DNA from: Absidia repens
Lineage: Eukaryota; Mucoromycota; Mucoromycetes; Mucorales; Cunninghamellaceae
DNA: 64,000 nt
Assembly: GCA_002105175.1 (NCBI GenBank)
Contig: MCGE01000007.1
Location: forward strand, 496,001 to 560,000
Direction: 5' to 3'
Shown here: positions 21,041 through 33,032 of the stretch, in pieces
Layout: every line of letters starts with the position of its first letter
Position numbering within the stretch: position 1 is the stretch's first letter
Program-made: the position numbers and the translations under genes
Notes under the pieces: model-generated
Told to the model about the DNA's origin: nothing
Databases searched by the model: none
Seen by the model: only the letters and a program-made list of their open reading frames with translations

Positions 21041-21164
21041 TTTGTAAAAAGAAATATCAAGTGGCGAGTTTCGAATAGAAGACTCTGCGTATAGTAATTA
21101 TACAATAGCAAAGAAGGGTGAGTAAGTATGCTGCATAAATTATTCATTTTCCTTTGTTTGTTAC

Positions 21165-21562
21165 CTAGTTTGTGATAGATGGGGGGCATAGTATGTACAG
21201 GTGAGTTTCCAATTGAAGTATGGCTATCAATGTATGGTTTAATATTTGTAACAGTTGACCCGTACAAGTCGTAAATGGAGAGTGGCATTGGCATATGGGA
21301 GAGAAGGGCTATGTATTCAATAATAAAAACAGGGTGGTTGATGAGTTGACGTTTTTCCTTGGTGGTTGTTTATACTTACCAAAATCAAAAGCCGAACGTA
21401 GTTGTAATACTCGCTTTTCAAGACGAAACTAGTTGGTCCAATATGTTTGCTGAAAAGTTGAATGAGAATAGCGACAAAAGGAGTTGAAATGAATAAAGTG
21501 AAATAAACGATGAAGATAAACGTTAAGAATAAAAAAGGAGACTGGAAAATGTAATGAAACAA
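21165..21562 (-). CDS. Possible small membrane protein, two exons, 108 aa
   Basis: Exon 1 (21380-21562) starts MFHYIFQSPFLFLTFIFIVY and has one or two strongly hydrophobic segments in its first 35 residues. It ends at a good GTAAGT donor. Exon 2 (21165-21308) follows a TAG acceptor and keeps the frame to a TAG stop. I recognise no family. The gene lies between the coiled-coil protein gene and the decarboxylase, close to an orphan exon at 21660. It is supported only by hydrophobic pattern, splice signals and frame. Confidence 0.35.
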
Positions 21563-21659
21563 AAAAAAAAAAAAAAAAAAAAGAAAAGCATTGTAAACGC
21601 CGATTCAAAAATGACTCATCGACATACAGGCCACTTTTTTTTTTGTTTTTTAGTTTTTA

Positions 21660-21830
21660 TTACAGACCACGGACTGCACTGCGCTGCATAGCCAAGGCGA
21701 TCATCTTCATTTCAAAGGATTCTTGATGTAGTACACGGTGACAATAATGGTAAAATATTGCACCATCACTTTCAACCACTGTTATGGTATGATTATCTAG
21801 GGCCAATGATAACTCCGTCGAAAATAGAAA
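21660..21830 (-). pseudogene. Orphan terminal coding exon (56 codons)
   Basis: After a TTTACAG acceptor the minus strand encodes 56 residues (FSTELSLALDNHTITVVESD, then a Cys/His stretch IFYHYCHR, ending AVRGL) and a TAA. Composition and codon use look protein-coding. However, upstream exons on this strand would have to overlap the decarboxylase gene that starts 66 bp away on the plus strand. It may be a relic, or the end of a gene with an unusual overlap. The family is not recognised. Confidence 0.35.
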
Positions 21831-21896
21831 CTGTAAATGATCGGAGGTCTCAAGCGTAGGCCGAAGAATTTATTCTCTTTATCTCTTTAATTGAAT

Positions 21897-23888
21897 ATGG
21901 TGTTTAGTGAAACTAAAACTGATATCGCAGGTGAACTGGATAACCTTCTCACTCGTTTACAAAAACTGGTAGTCAACTGTAAGTTTATATGCAGTAGCGG
22001 GCTTTTGATATTTTTTATTTATCACTTCGTTTTATTTTTATTTTCTTCCTTCAGATGTCAAGGAAGGCCAAAACTCTGACAACAAGGTGGTTCGTTATCA
22101 TTCACCTGAAGATCTTTACAAATTGATCGACTTTGAACTTCCAGAAGAAGGTGCTGGTGTTGAGGGTAAGTCGAGAAAAACCAATCTTAGAAGGAAACTA
22201 CACTTAGCCTGATACTGTATATGGGTGTTCTTTCATATTGTAGACACATTCGACCTCATCAAGGAAACCCTCAAATATAGTGTAAATGGATGGAATCCTC
22301 GCTTTTTGGACAAACTCTATGGAGGAACCAACCCTATTGGCGTTATCTCCGAGCTTCTTCTCGCCGTCCTGAACAGCAACTCCCATGTCTATCACTGTTC
22401 CCCTGTACTCAGTCTTATGGAAATTGAAGTTACCAAAGCTACAGCTAACTTGTTAAACATGGGAAAAGTAAGTGATGAAATGTTGAAAGAAATACGGTCC
22501 CAAGACTTGATGTATATAGGCTGACCTTGTTATTTTTTTGCTTTGTTTTTGTGTTTAAATAGCAATCGGGCGGTGTACTCTGTCCTGGTGGTTCAGCATC
22601 AAATCTTTTGGCAATGGTGACAGCCCGGAACAAGTTATACCCGACTATCAAATCCAAAGGATATTTACCACGTCCATGCGATGCCAACTCTGAATACGGT
22701 GTGCTCAAGATATTCACATCTACACATAGTCATTACAGCATTGATCAAGCTGCGCAAGTACTGGGATTGGGCCTGGACAATGTAGTCAAGGTGCCAACTG
22801 ACGAATACGGTCGAATGCGTGTTGATGAATTAGGCAAGTCCAATGAATTTGATCACCGATATCAAAATAAAACTAACCCTTATAACAACACTTCGATTTT
22901 ATAGAGCGATTACTTGAAGAATCTCTCGCACGTGATGAAACCCCTTTCTTTATCAATGCTACATCTGGTACAACTGTGATGGTAAGGATCAAACCAAATA
23001 AGCTATCTGAAAGGATATGCAGAACTAAATGTTGTCACTTATAGGGAGCATTTGATCCATTGGATAAGATTGCTAAAATTGCCAAGAAATACAATTGCTG
23101 GTGTCATGCTGATGGCTCCTGGGGTGGCTCAGCTGTATTTTCGGACCAAGTAAGAAAAACAAAGAACTGGTTCCATGGGTCTGAACTGGTAAGTGAAGAA
23201 ATAAAAAAAGGAAGAAGAAAAAAAGAAAGAAACAGAATATCAAGCTTACATGAAAATTATTTTAATACATTAGGTGGACTCTTTTACAATGAACCCTCAT
23301 AAATTGCTGGGCGTCCCTTTACAATGTTCGATGTTGCTAACACCGCATAATGGCCATATTATGTTCGCTCAAGTCAATTCTCTCAAGGCAGACTATCTTT
23401 TCCACGGAAATCCTGTCGATTTAGGTGCTGCCACTATTGGATGTGGCCGTCGGCCAGACGCGGTAAAGGTATTTTTAGCGTGGAAATATTATGGCAAACA
23501 AGGACTTGGACAAAGGGTGGATCGTGCACTTTCATCTGCCTCTGAGTTCATGGATATTGTTCGACAACGACCTGGTTTTATGTTGGTTAAGGATCCCTGC
23601 CCATTTTTACAAGTCTGTTTCTGGTATGTTCCTGATGCTATTAAGGAAAAAGTGGACTCTTGGAAACTCGATGGAACTTATCAAGTCAATATGGCCAAAG
23701 TCACGCGTGTGATTCAGCAAAATATTAATCATTCCGGTGCCTTTTTGGTGGACCATGCTCCTTTACCTGGATTACCTGATTTTTTCCGAGTTGTCATCAA
23801 TGCCCCTACCATTAGCGTGGATCGTGATTTGGTTATCTTGTTAGATACTATAGAATCGGTTAGCGTAGACTGGAATGATGTATTTTAA
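21897..23888 (+). CDS. Group II PLP decarboxylase, animal-type GAD/CSAD, 507 aa
   Basis: Seven exons: 21897-21978, 22055-22165, 22244-22467, 22563-22833, 22905-22981, 23045-23188, 23274-23888. The joined frame is 1524 nt with no stop. It is a pyridoxal-phosphate decarboxylase of the glutamate/cysteine-sulfinate branch. It has the stacking His in THSHYS (H196), ADGSWGG with the PLP-nitrogen Asp (D278), and the Schiff-base Lys in NPHKLLGVPLQCS (K313). The length fits the family (about 490-590). The NPHK...GVPLQCS form is the animal-type GAD/CSAD signature rather than the GadB type of yeast Gad1. Substrate (glutamate, cysteine sulfinate or aspartate) cannot be decided here. Intron 4 uses a GC donor (GCAAGT). 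Cytosolic: no targeting peptide is seen. Confidence 0.92.
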
Positions 23889-24005
23889 ATATTTGAACAA
23901 CAAAGGAAATAAAATCCTTCCTTCATTTTTTATTTCTATTTATTGTGTTTTTATTACAATAGTTTTATCATGACCCGTCTTTATTATTGTTATTAGAGCT
24001 CAACC

Positions 24006-24078
24006 TTATTGTAGTACCCCAGTTTTGGCTAAAGCACGAGCCTCCATCTCATTGAAACTCAGCACAGGAAATTGCGAA
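24006..24078 (-). pseudogene. Orphan terminal coding exon (23 codons)
   Basis: Behind a CTGTCAG acceptor the minus strand reads SQFPVLSFNEMEARALAKTG and then VLQ and TAA. It lies between the decarboxylase end and the RasGEF start, and upstream DNA on this strand is RasGEF 5' leader with no coding character. It may be a relic or a chance frame. Confidence 0.25.
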
Positions 24079-24227
24079 CTGACAGATGAAAATTATTTTC
24101 TTTGTCTATTTTTTTTTTTCCTATACCCACCGTTCTATCTCCTTTTTATTTTTTATTTCTTTCTCATTTCCAAGTCTTTGTCTTTATACATCTCTTATCA
24201 TTTTTTTAAGAACTACAACAAAGAACA

Positions 24228-27200
24228 ATGGCAGAACCAAGGCTGCTGTGCCGAGCCAAAGCCCTTTATCCATACACTGCCAATGATACCTCGTCTCTTA
24301 CCTTTGAACGTGGGGATACTATAGATGTTCTTTGTCAACTTCCTTCCGGATGGTGGGACGGCTTGTAAGTATGCTATCGATATATGTACATATATGTTAT
24401 GGGTTGTTGTCATTTTTTCTTTCGTCACTAAAATAAATATCTTCATAGGTTGCGCAGCGGTGTTCGTGGTTGGTTTCCCAGCAATTATGTCGAAGTCGTG
24501 GAATTGTATACTCTTGATATTCCTGGATCAAACTGTTCAAGTCCATCCTTTGCGCCTGGTGCAACCATGGTAATTTGACGGAGAGGACAATACTGGTTAT
24601 TTGGTGGTGAACATCTTTACTCATTCTACCGTGATTTTTTTTTGTTTTTCTCTTTCTTTTGTGTTAAACAATATAGCTTTCTGGAGATTTCGATGCTCGT
24701 AGACAAAACGACAGTGCTTGTCATCTACTAAACACCAGCAAAACACGTTTATTTGATGATCAAGTTGGAAGCATTTCTTCCTCCTCGAATGGAAAGGGCA
24801 GCACGGAACGAATGAACCACGAATCTCCTATCTACTACAACAAACAGAAAATGGAAGATGGCTTTCCTACCAATCTAGTAAAAACTCCTATGCTCAACAA
24901 GAACGACAACGATGACGATTCAGCCTCGGAACTGGAATCAAACGATGAAATGTACTATATGAATGGTGACCACAACGACTTCATGGATTTTGCCAAAGAT
25001 CACTCGCATGCTGCCGACTCACCTCATGATAAGACTCGTACAACGCTACCTCCGACAACAACATCGGCAACTGCTACTACGACTACTACTAAGGGCTACA
25101 CTGATGGGAACCAAGACGACTGGGCGGACAGAAATGATGAACTCTTGACACAGGTAAAATTGCATGGCACAATGTGTAACATGGTCTCTATACTAATATA
25201 TTAACTTTTTCCTTTACATTCTTTCTAGTTACCATCTCCATGGGTGAAAAAGTCTGTACATCAAGGTGGTTTTTGTTATTACAACTTGGACACCAATGAT
25301 GTGGTTTGGGATATCAATGATATCACAGGGTTTCGAGGTGATTCTTCTGTAAGTGATCCCCCCGATAAAAAGGAAATATCAACTGATGGACTATATACTC
25401 ACTCATACGGTTATCATTATTTTAATTTTACAGGCATCAAATGGATCGTTACTAGGAAGTCAAAGGAAAGAGGAACTCCCAAAATCTCAGACACGATCTC
25501 CAGCACGTAAGGTGGGACTCAAGCGGGAGTCAATCATCAACTCGGACGAACCTTTAACTTGGAAGAAACTATCAATCAACGTTGGGTTGGCAATTCACAA
25601 TCTCAATGTAGCTGCACAAAACTCCAAGATCGAGTCGTTTGAATCTTGCACAACATCTATCGTGGACGCGATCCGATATATGCTACTCTCATCTGGCATT
25701 GTTGATAAGGACTCCTTTCACCTCCGCACCAACAGTATTCTTCGGGCTCACCACCGCACAATGATGGCATCGCTCTCAAAACTCATCTTATCCACACACA
25801 CCTGTGTCTACAGTTCAGCGAACGATATCACCAAGATGGTTTCTGACAGTAATGAACTGCTAGTGGCAACACGGAATTTTATTGGCACCAGCGAGTCGAT
25901 ACCAATACACATAGAACACGCAGACCCTCAGCTACAACCACATAGACGACCGTCCTCACTGTCTACAACAAATGAAGATAAAGTCAAAAAACACCGTGAA
26001 TCCTTGGCAACAAGTAGGACCAATCGACAAAAATATGCTTTAGATGGAGATCTGGCAGAGAATATTGAAACTTATGGCAATAGTTTATGCGAATCTATTG
26101 ACGGAATGATCAACAGCATCGAGACATACAAGAAACAACTCGATTCATCATCAGCCGACAACAAACGAACCGTCACTTTGGACTCCCCGCGATCATCGTT
26201 ATCTGCATTGCTTTTTGCACAATTCCGCAACTTCAGTACTCAGTCAGGGCAATTTTTGGCTATTTTGGATGATACGGATTTTACAGGATTCCAGTCCTCT
26301 GAATTAATGGAACTCGACATGTTGCGACAAAACTTATTCCATGGTGTGGGTGACTTTTTTTGCAAGCTACAACTCCTAACGGATGAAGACGTACCTTTGG
26401 ATGGAACTACTGACATACCCATGCAAGATGGAAATAGTATTAAGTCTACCATTGAAAACATATGCCTTTATATCGATAAACTTGCTTATGATCCCAGCAT
26501 TCGACGTCAGTGCAGCACAGACATTGGCACCACGCGGTCATCTTCATTTGGATACAACGACAACGAAAACGATGACTTTGACGCAGACAACAATAGTTAT
26601 CACACAGGCGCAGTTGGATCAAGTTACTTTGGAAACGTACAAGGCGTTGGAAGAACTGAGACAACGACACCTACATCCAGTCCATTATATAGCACCAACA
26701 ATGTAGTCGATTCTTCAGGAAAAAGTGAAAGTGGAGCGTCCGAAACAAATACCAGCCACACCTCTCAGCGTTTCTCCATCACCCCTAGACAGGAAATTAC
26801 ATCATCTCTGCAGCGAATTATCTCTACCTCCCCTGATCATCCTCGTCAATCCAATGCCAAACTCAAAAAATTCTTTGGTGATGATATACCAGAACACATG
26901 CCACAAACACCACCACCAGCGATGGATCAAAGTATAAGTGTAGCTGGCGGACCTCCTGATGTAGAATTGGATGCAGCTGCCGGGGATACAACAAAAGATG
27001 AAGGGCGACCTTGGTATCTTAATTATGACTACAAACCGAACGAAATTGTTTTCAACATGGAAGGATCCGTCAAAGGTGGTACTCTCCTTGCCCTTGTGAT
27101 ACGCTTGACACTACACGACTATGTGGATATGAACTTTATCAACACCTTCTTATTGACGTACCGGTCTTTTTGTTCTACCATGGAATTATTGAAATTATTG

Positions 27201-28402
27201 GAAAAACGATACACACGACCACCACCTGAAGGGTTGACTGAAGAAGAATTGGACATCTGGATGAACAAGAAACTGAAGCTAATCCGATTGCGGGTATTCA
27301 ATGTGCTAAAAAATTGGCTAGAACAATACTACAATGAAGACGACTATGCAATTCTGGACCACCTTTTGGAATTCACAATAACCACAATCCATAGCACATT
27401 ACGATTCTCTGCAGAACAACTGGAGCGTATGATCAAAAAGCGGCAAGAGTCGGCTAAGGATGGTTTGAAGAAAATGGTGCTAACACAACCGATTGCACCA
27501 CCAGTACCTATCTTACCTCGTAATCGCAAGAAATTTGGGCTTCTCGACATTGATCCATTAGAAATGGCACGACAAATGACGATCTTGGACTTTCGATTAT
27601 ACAGCTCGATCCGGCCGGTGGAATGTTTGAACAAAGCGTGGTCAAAGGATGCTGAGGAAGACGAAGCGCATGTGGCGGCCAACATCCGAGCGTCGATCGA
27701 ATACTGCAATCAGGTGACATCGTGGGTAACGGACGCAATTCTCAGTCAGCCAGAAGCAAAGAAACGGGTGACACTAATCAAACATTGGGCACAGGTGGCG
27801 GAGCGGTGTCGACAACTCAATAACTTCAACACATGCATGGCGATCCTGTCGGCGTTTGATAATAGCTCAGTAGGTCGCCTAAAACGGACTTGGGAAATGG
27901 TCGGTGCACGGACAAATCAAATTCTAGCTCAGATCCGGAAACTCATGGGTGCTAATCGCAACTTTACGGAATACCGTGCCATCATCCACTCAATTAACCC
28001 GCCCTGCATTCCATTCTTGGGAATCTACCTTCAGGACTTGACGTTTATCGAGGACGGTAATTCGGATTTTTTGAAAACATCCAAGGATATGATCAATTTT
28101 GCCAAACGCGCCAAAACCGCTGAAGTCATCCGGGAAATTCAACAATACCAATCTACGCATTATCAACTGACGCCTGTCGATGAAATTCAAGAATTTATCC
28201 AAATCAATCTTCAAAGCACAAGGGATGAAGAACAACTTTACAATGAAAGTCTGAAACTGGAACCAAGGTAATAAATAATATATGGAAGAAGGTGCTTTGC
28301 TTTAACTGTTGATATTATCTTCTAACGGACATTTTTATATTTAATAGAGAACGTGATGATGAAAAAATCACCCGACTATTGCAGGAATCTGGATTCCTGT
28401 AA
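24228..28402 (+). CDS. SH3-WW-RasGEF guanine nucleotide exchange factor, 1247 aa
   Basis: Six exons: 24228-24364, 24449-24569, 24677-25153, 25229-25348, 25434-28267, 28348-28402. The frame is continuous (3744 nt). Domains: SH3 at residues 5-62 (AKALYPYTANDTSSLTFERG, WWDGL, GWFPSNYVE); WW-like at 246-280 (LPSPWVKK ... CYYNLDTNDVVW), lacking the usual final Pro; a helical middle; the RasGEF N-terminal (REM) module near 820-950 (FLLTYRSFCSTMELLKLLEK); and the Cdc25 catalytic domain near 985-1220 (LDFRLYSSIRPVECLNKAWS, AERCRQLNNFNTCMAILSAF, INPPCIPFLGIYLQDLTFIE). It should activate Ras by GDP release at membranes, as Cdc25/Ste6-type proteins do. The order SH3-...-REM-GEF matches fungal Cdc25; the WW adds a Pro-ligand binding module. 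Confidence 0.93.
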
Positions 28403-29229
28403 CAAGCTATCTATCCATGGGACCTCTTTTTTCTCCCTCTTATTATATTAGCATTTATTTTATTTTGTACTTCTTATCCCCTCCTCCTCCTCCTCCTCCT
28501 CCACCTTCCTTTTAATAATTATTTACTATTGCATACATACCAATCTTCCCCATATTCTTTTTTATTATTATCAACTTCTCAAAATATATAAATAAAACAA
28601 TATTTATCCACAGCAAATGATTGATTGGTGTGATACCCAAACTGTATACAAAAAATATTCTGTTGTTACAAATTGACATACTGTAGACGCTAAGCACAAA
28701 TAAAGTTGAAATTTCGAAAACCATCCCTTTCTTTTTATCACAGCCAATACTTTTCAACGTCCTTCGCAGAACACAATTTTTTACTCATTTCATTTTCTGT
28801 TGCATCGAAATTAATCCTACAGCCACAGACACAAAAGCAACAAAGGGAGAATTAACAGCAAATAGAGTCACCACCACAAAGACCATCTCAAGCATATTCA
28901 GTTATTCCCTCCACGATTGCTAAACATTGCAATCAATTGAAAACACGCTTAAACGCGTACAAACATGCCATGAATCCATTAGATGTAAAAAACGAGGGTC
29001 GTTGAACTGTTTGGTAGTATATATATATATAGTATCACCTCTCCTTTTCTCTTCTTACTATAGTTATATGTATACCCACTAGTTTAGCATTATATATTGC
29101 TATAAAAATAAATAAAAAAAAACTATTTTGTAAAGTATGTGTCTTTTGATATACCTTAGTTCTATAGAGAGTGTTCAGTACTCATCTATAGGTACATTTG
29201 TGTAAAGTAAAGTAATATATTATACAAAG

Positions 29230-29582
29230 AGAATGATTACTGTAATTTTATTTATTGAAACAAATAACAACGGTCATTGCTAGTCAAAAAGGATCTATTG
29301 CACAAGGCATGAGAAAAACAATTCGGACATTTTCCATTGAATGATGTAAAAAAAGACGTATTTTATTCAGATGTAGATACAAACTATAGACAAACGAATA
29401 CTAAGCTACGCTACGCCAATGGAGACTCCAAAAAGCCAACTAATGTTGTCTTCAGATCCTAGATCCAAAATGAAAGGGTTTCCCTAAGTACCTTGTAATC
29501 CCTGAGCTGAACCCCCTTCTAAACTAGTCCCGATACTATTCTAAGATCACCATAATCTCAAAAAAGTTGAATGGTGAAGAAG

Positions 29583-29614
<32 letters not shown>

Positions 29615-29700
29615 AAGAAAAGTCCCCACCCCCTCAAAAAAGAGAGGGTAAATAAACGTTCACGTGGGCGGAATTTAAATTGTTTTTTTGGTCTCTCGTA
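29230..29700 (-). repeat. Dispersed repeat family D, copy E
   Basis: It has ATCCAAAATGAAAGGGTTTC, CCTGAGCTGAACCCCCTTCT, AAACTAGTCCCGATACTATT and, at the other end, GTGGGCGGAATTTAAATTG. The left side carries TATTTTATTCAGATGTAGAT and TTTATTTATTGAAACAAATA. Confidence 0.8.
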
Positions 29701-30786
29701 CAGATTACAAAACGAAAGTTCTCTTTTTTTATTTCTTTTGTTGACCTTCTTTTATACAATATGCGCTGACATACAACATGATAGCTCTCTTCTCATAACA
29801 GAAAATTCCACCATTTAGCATCGGTTCTCTTTTTCTTCAATGCAATCGCTGTTATTCAGCAGAAGCAGCATGGAGGTTTTCTTCTCATGACCTAGCTGTC
29901 GCACTGCCGTCGTACTCCCCTCCTCTTTAGAATAGTTTGTCACAAACCATAAAGTAACCCACCCCTCCATTGTAGAATTGCCTTCCCTCTTAGTTTATCT
30001 TACGCTGCTTTTATTCTATAATAATAATAATAAAAAAAAACGTTATTGTTTTATGTCCTCAATGAACTGTCTTTAATATTTTATTGTGTATCCTATGGTG
30101 TATTTAAGATATATAACAGTGTCCACTCTACTAAAGTTTGGTGTATATACCTGCCTATTGACTTTTGAGGTGCAGGAATTAACACGCCATCCAAGTTTAT
30201 GCGACGCAGGTTCTTTCAAATAAAAAATAATTAGTAGAGGCCATTCCCGATCACAAAATAATAATAATAGAACCATAGGAACACAAGCACGATAAACAGA
30301 ATAACGCCTGACTCAGATTTTCACACACTACTTCCTTTGTACAAACAGGATCAGGTTACTTCACTACAGTTTTATTAAACGCAGACCATCGACCGACCTG
30401 GAATGCTAATAATTGGGGGGGGGGTTTCTCGGAAGGCATAGGAGTAACCTAAACTTCAGTCGAATTTGAGTTAAAATCATGACGTATCTCGATAGAGTGT
30501 TCTACTATTTAAAAGCTGTTTTTTATTTGTATGCACCTGCTAGGTTTTTGTTTTTGTATGAAAATGATGTGGGTGAGTTTTTTATTGCGATATGTCAACA
30601 ATAAAAGATAGCCTTTTTTTTTGGTGGGGTATCTACTATGGTGGCGAGTCTATAACCCAATAACAAAGACAACAATGAAATATAAAGACAAAATCAAATG
30701 CGTGATAAAAATAGAATGAGTTTTATTGCAAAACAAAAAAGGTAAAATGGATAATGTGGCAATTTCTCCCACTAATATTTTTTCAA

Positions 30787-30869
30787 TTAATACTGAGCAA
30801 TTTTATTGCCACCGCTCTTTGAGACGGGCAGGCTGATCAATGTGTTTAACGCCAAGAAGGGCAATCCAC
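30787..30869 (-). pseudogene. Orphan terminal coding exon (27 codons)
   Basis: Behind a CATTCCAG acceptor the minus strand reads GLPFLALNTLISLPVSKSGG, then NKIAQY and TAA. The segment is compact and protein-like, but no matching upstream exon is visible before the next gene's 3' end at 31157. Confidence 0.25.
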
Positions 30870-31088
30870 CTGGAATGAATATTGCGTGGACAGTGATAAT
30901 AAAAAAAGAAAAGATTTTGTCAAAATACACAAATAGAAAGTATATTTACAGTAAATAAACAATTTTATTGGATGAATTGCATTGATGCTATGTACAAAAA
31001 ACAAAATCAAAAAACTTATATAAAAGGCTATTCTACACTAAAATATAAATGAATAGGAAGACGCAGGATAAAAACTAACTAATGAGTG

Positions 31089-31125
<37 letters not shown>

Positions 31126-31156
31126 AGGGTAATGGACAGAGAAAGAAGCCATAATG

Positions 31157-32473
31157 CTACGTTTTGATCAATCCACTCCAAACACGGTCCCAGATCGAAG
31201 TAATCCATGGCGAAGCGGTAGAAGCAGAAGAAGATGCCACCGACAAAGCAGAAGAGCGTTTCGCCGGTGAAATAAAGTCAGATGTGGAAACAACGGAGAG
31301 ACCTTGTTGTGAATGCCCCCCAAAATGATGATGATAATGGTGATCATCGTTGCTCAGAAGGATCTTTTTCAAATGATTTTTGTGTATAGTATGTCGTTGA
31401 TCCGCATGGGTAGGATGTTGCTGCTGAGACTGCCCAGTAATTGTGTAGTCTCCCGTGTGGGAATGATGGCGCTGGTGTTTCCTCGTTGCTTCTGATGTTG
31501 TTGCGAATACAAGTAAGGTGGCTGGGGATGAATCGGGTGGAGTTGACAGAGGACGAGATTGTTTGGTGCAACTATTAATATTGTTCTTTGCTAAGCATCG
31601 TATAAGGCTAGTAAGTGTTGGGTGATGATATTGTTGAAGGTTTCGATATTGATCATCCATAATTTTTTGGTAATGGTTGTCATCGTCGACTTTAGCGTGG
31701 TGAAAGGTTCGTTGATGTTGTTGTTGAATAAAGTGGGAGATCAAGCGATGTCGCTGGTAACCAAAACCACTTTCCTGTTGTTGATCTTGCTGTGAGCGGT
31801 GAGGTTTGGCTGTTGGGGTAGTCAGCTTGTTTTTTTGTCGATTGCTTGATGGCGACGAGGACGCAGATACAAAGAGTAATGCTTTGGTGGCAGAAGAGCA
31901 CGATGGTTCATTTCTACTACTGGCGGTTGTAGAGGCTGCAGGTGGAATATTGATAGATGGCTGAGGAGACGAAGTTTCAGCAGTGGCATGAAAGGTCTGC
32001 GCAATGGGTTCGGCACATGCTGTGGATGATACAATGAATGAAGAAGGTGTTGTTCCAGGTTTAACAAGACTTGTTTGGCTGGCGTTTCTATTGGATGATA
32101 ATTGTTGTTGATGCCCTTTGTGATGTATCTTAGTGGGAGTAGACGAAAGTTGTGTCATAATTGGCATTGGACTCAATGATTGAAGTCGCTGCTGTGAAGG
32201 TGATCGTCGCATACGCGCTTTGCTGGTGTCTTCCATCGAAGTTGATCGTTTCATATATCTTACTCCACTAGATCGACGTTTCGTAAAATGTCGAATAGGG
32301 CGTTTACCGCCATTGTTGCCGGAATGCGGTGCTGGTACTGTTGAATCGCTGAGTGTCGCCGAAGGTAACAGTGATGTCGTCCTTTGTTCTTCATGTCCGC
32401 AGTCTGAATGTGATGGAGGTGAAAGTGGATAGGATTTTGGATCATCGCCTAACATGAACTTTTTGTTCTCCAT
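31157..32473 (-). CDS. Unknown Ser/His/Gln-rich protein, 438 aa
   Basis: This is a single-exon frame with ATG at 32473. No family is recognised. It is low-complexity throughout: Ser/Thr/Pro-rich N-terminal half with basic RRSSGVRYMKRSTSM and RMRRSPSQQRLQSLSPMP (possible kinase sites), and a His/Gln-rich middle (SHFIQQQHQRTFHH). It ends in a short hydrophobic-aromatic tail, PWITSIWDRVWSGLIKT, which could be an amphipathic helix. It is probably a regulatory or scaffold protein. Long uninterrupted length and a clean ATG near an AT-rich leader support reality. No neighbour suggests a role. Confidence 0.65.
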   Translation of the reverse strand: MENKKFMLGDDPKSYPLSPPSHSDCGHEEQRTTSLLPSATLSDSTVPAPHSGNNGGKRPIRHFTKRRSSGVRYMKRSTSMEDTSKARMRRSPSQQRLQSLSPMPIMTQLSSTPTKIHHKGHQQQLSSNRNASQTSLVKPGTTPSSFIVSSTACAEPIAQTFHATAETSSPQPSINIPPAASTTASSRNEPSCSSATKALLFVSASSSPSSNRQKNKLTTPTAKPHRSQQDQQQESGFGYQRHRLISHFIQQQHQRTFHHAKVDDDNHYQKIMDDQYRNLQQYHHPTLTSLIRCLAKNNINSCTKQSRPLSTPPDSSPATLLVFATTSEATRKHQRHHSHTGDYTITGQSQQQHPTHADQRHTIHKNHLKKILLSNDDHHYHHHFGGHSQQGLSVVSTSDFISPAKRSSALSVASSSASTASPWITSIWDRVWSGLIKT

Positions 32474-33032
32474 ATATTGTTACAGTTACTGTTGCTACTG
32501 CTATTATTTTTGTTGATGTTTATATGATTCAAATGGGCAAGATTGATACGGTAAAGGATAAAAAAAGGTAAAACAAGGAATGGAAGAGAAACCCTGTTCA
32601 GTTTCAAACCTATATGCAAAAGCAACCGTTGAAAAACGGAATTTCAATAATTTTGCACCAATAGAATCACCCTATTGATTATTGCTGTCAAGCTTCGATA
32701 ATGATAAAAAAAATGCACCGAATCCGTATCTATGTATAAGAAACATGAAAGTATTATATTTATTTGAAGCTTTCAGATTGATATCATTTTATTACTGAGA
32801 GTCGGGGTGGGATTTACTGATGGTATGACTACAATCAAACAATGGCAAAAAGAAGAGGTTACACCAGCAAAAAATGAGATACCGACAAATGGCTCTCTGC
32901 TTTCTTTGATTGGCTGAATGTCGCGATATCTGTCATCTCCAATCTGGATTCTCGTCTTTAATTTTTTATACTTTTCCTTTTCTTCTCTTTTATCTTCCTT
33001 TCCCCTTAATCCTACATAACTTCCAACAAAAT

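Larger units (their letters stand above)
28403..31156. other. Intergenic region with repeat copy and microsatellites
   Basis: It contains a (TCC)n run (about 28481), family D copy E (29230-29700), an A-rich tract (about 29580-29610), an orphan exon-like segment (30787-30869) and a (TG)n run (about 31089-31122). No complete gene is seen. Confidence 0.6.

Noticed and set aside
25353..25433. Starting the RasGEF core as a separate gene at 25353
   Set aside because: That part is intron. The acceptor CAG at 25431-25433 joins the core in frame to the WW exon.
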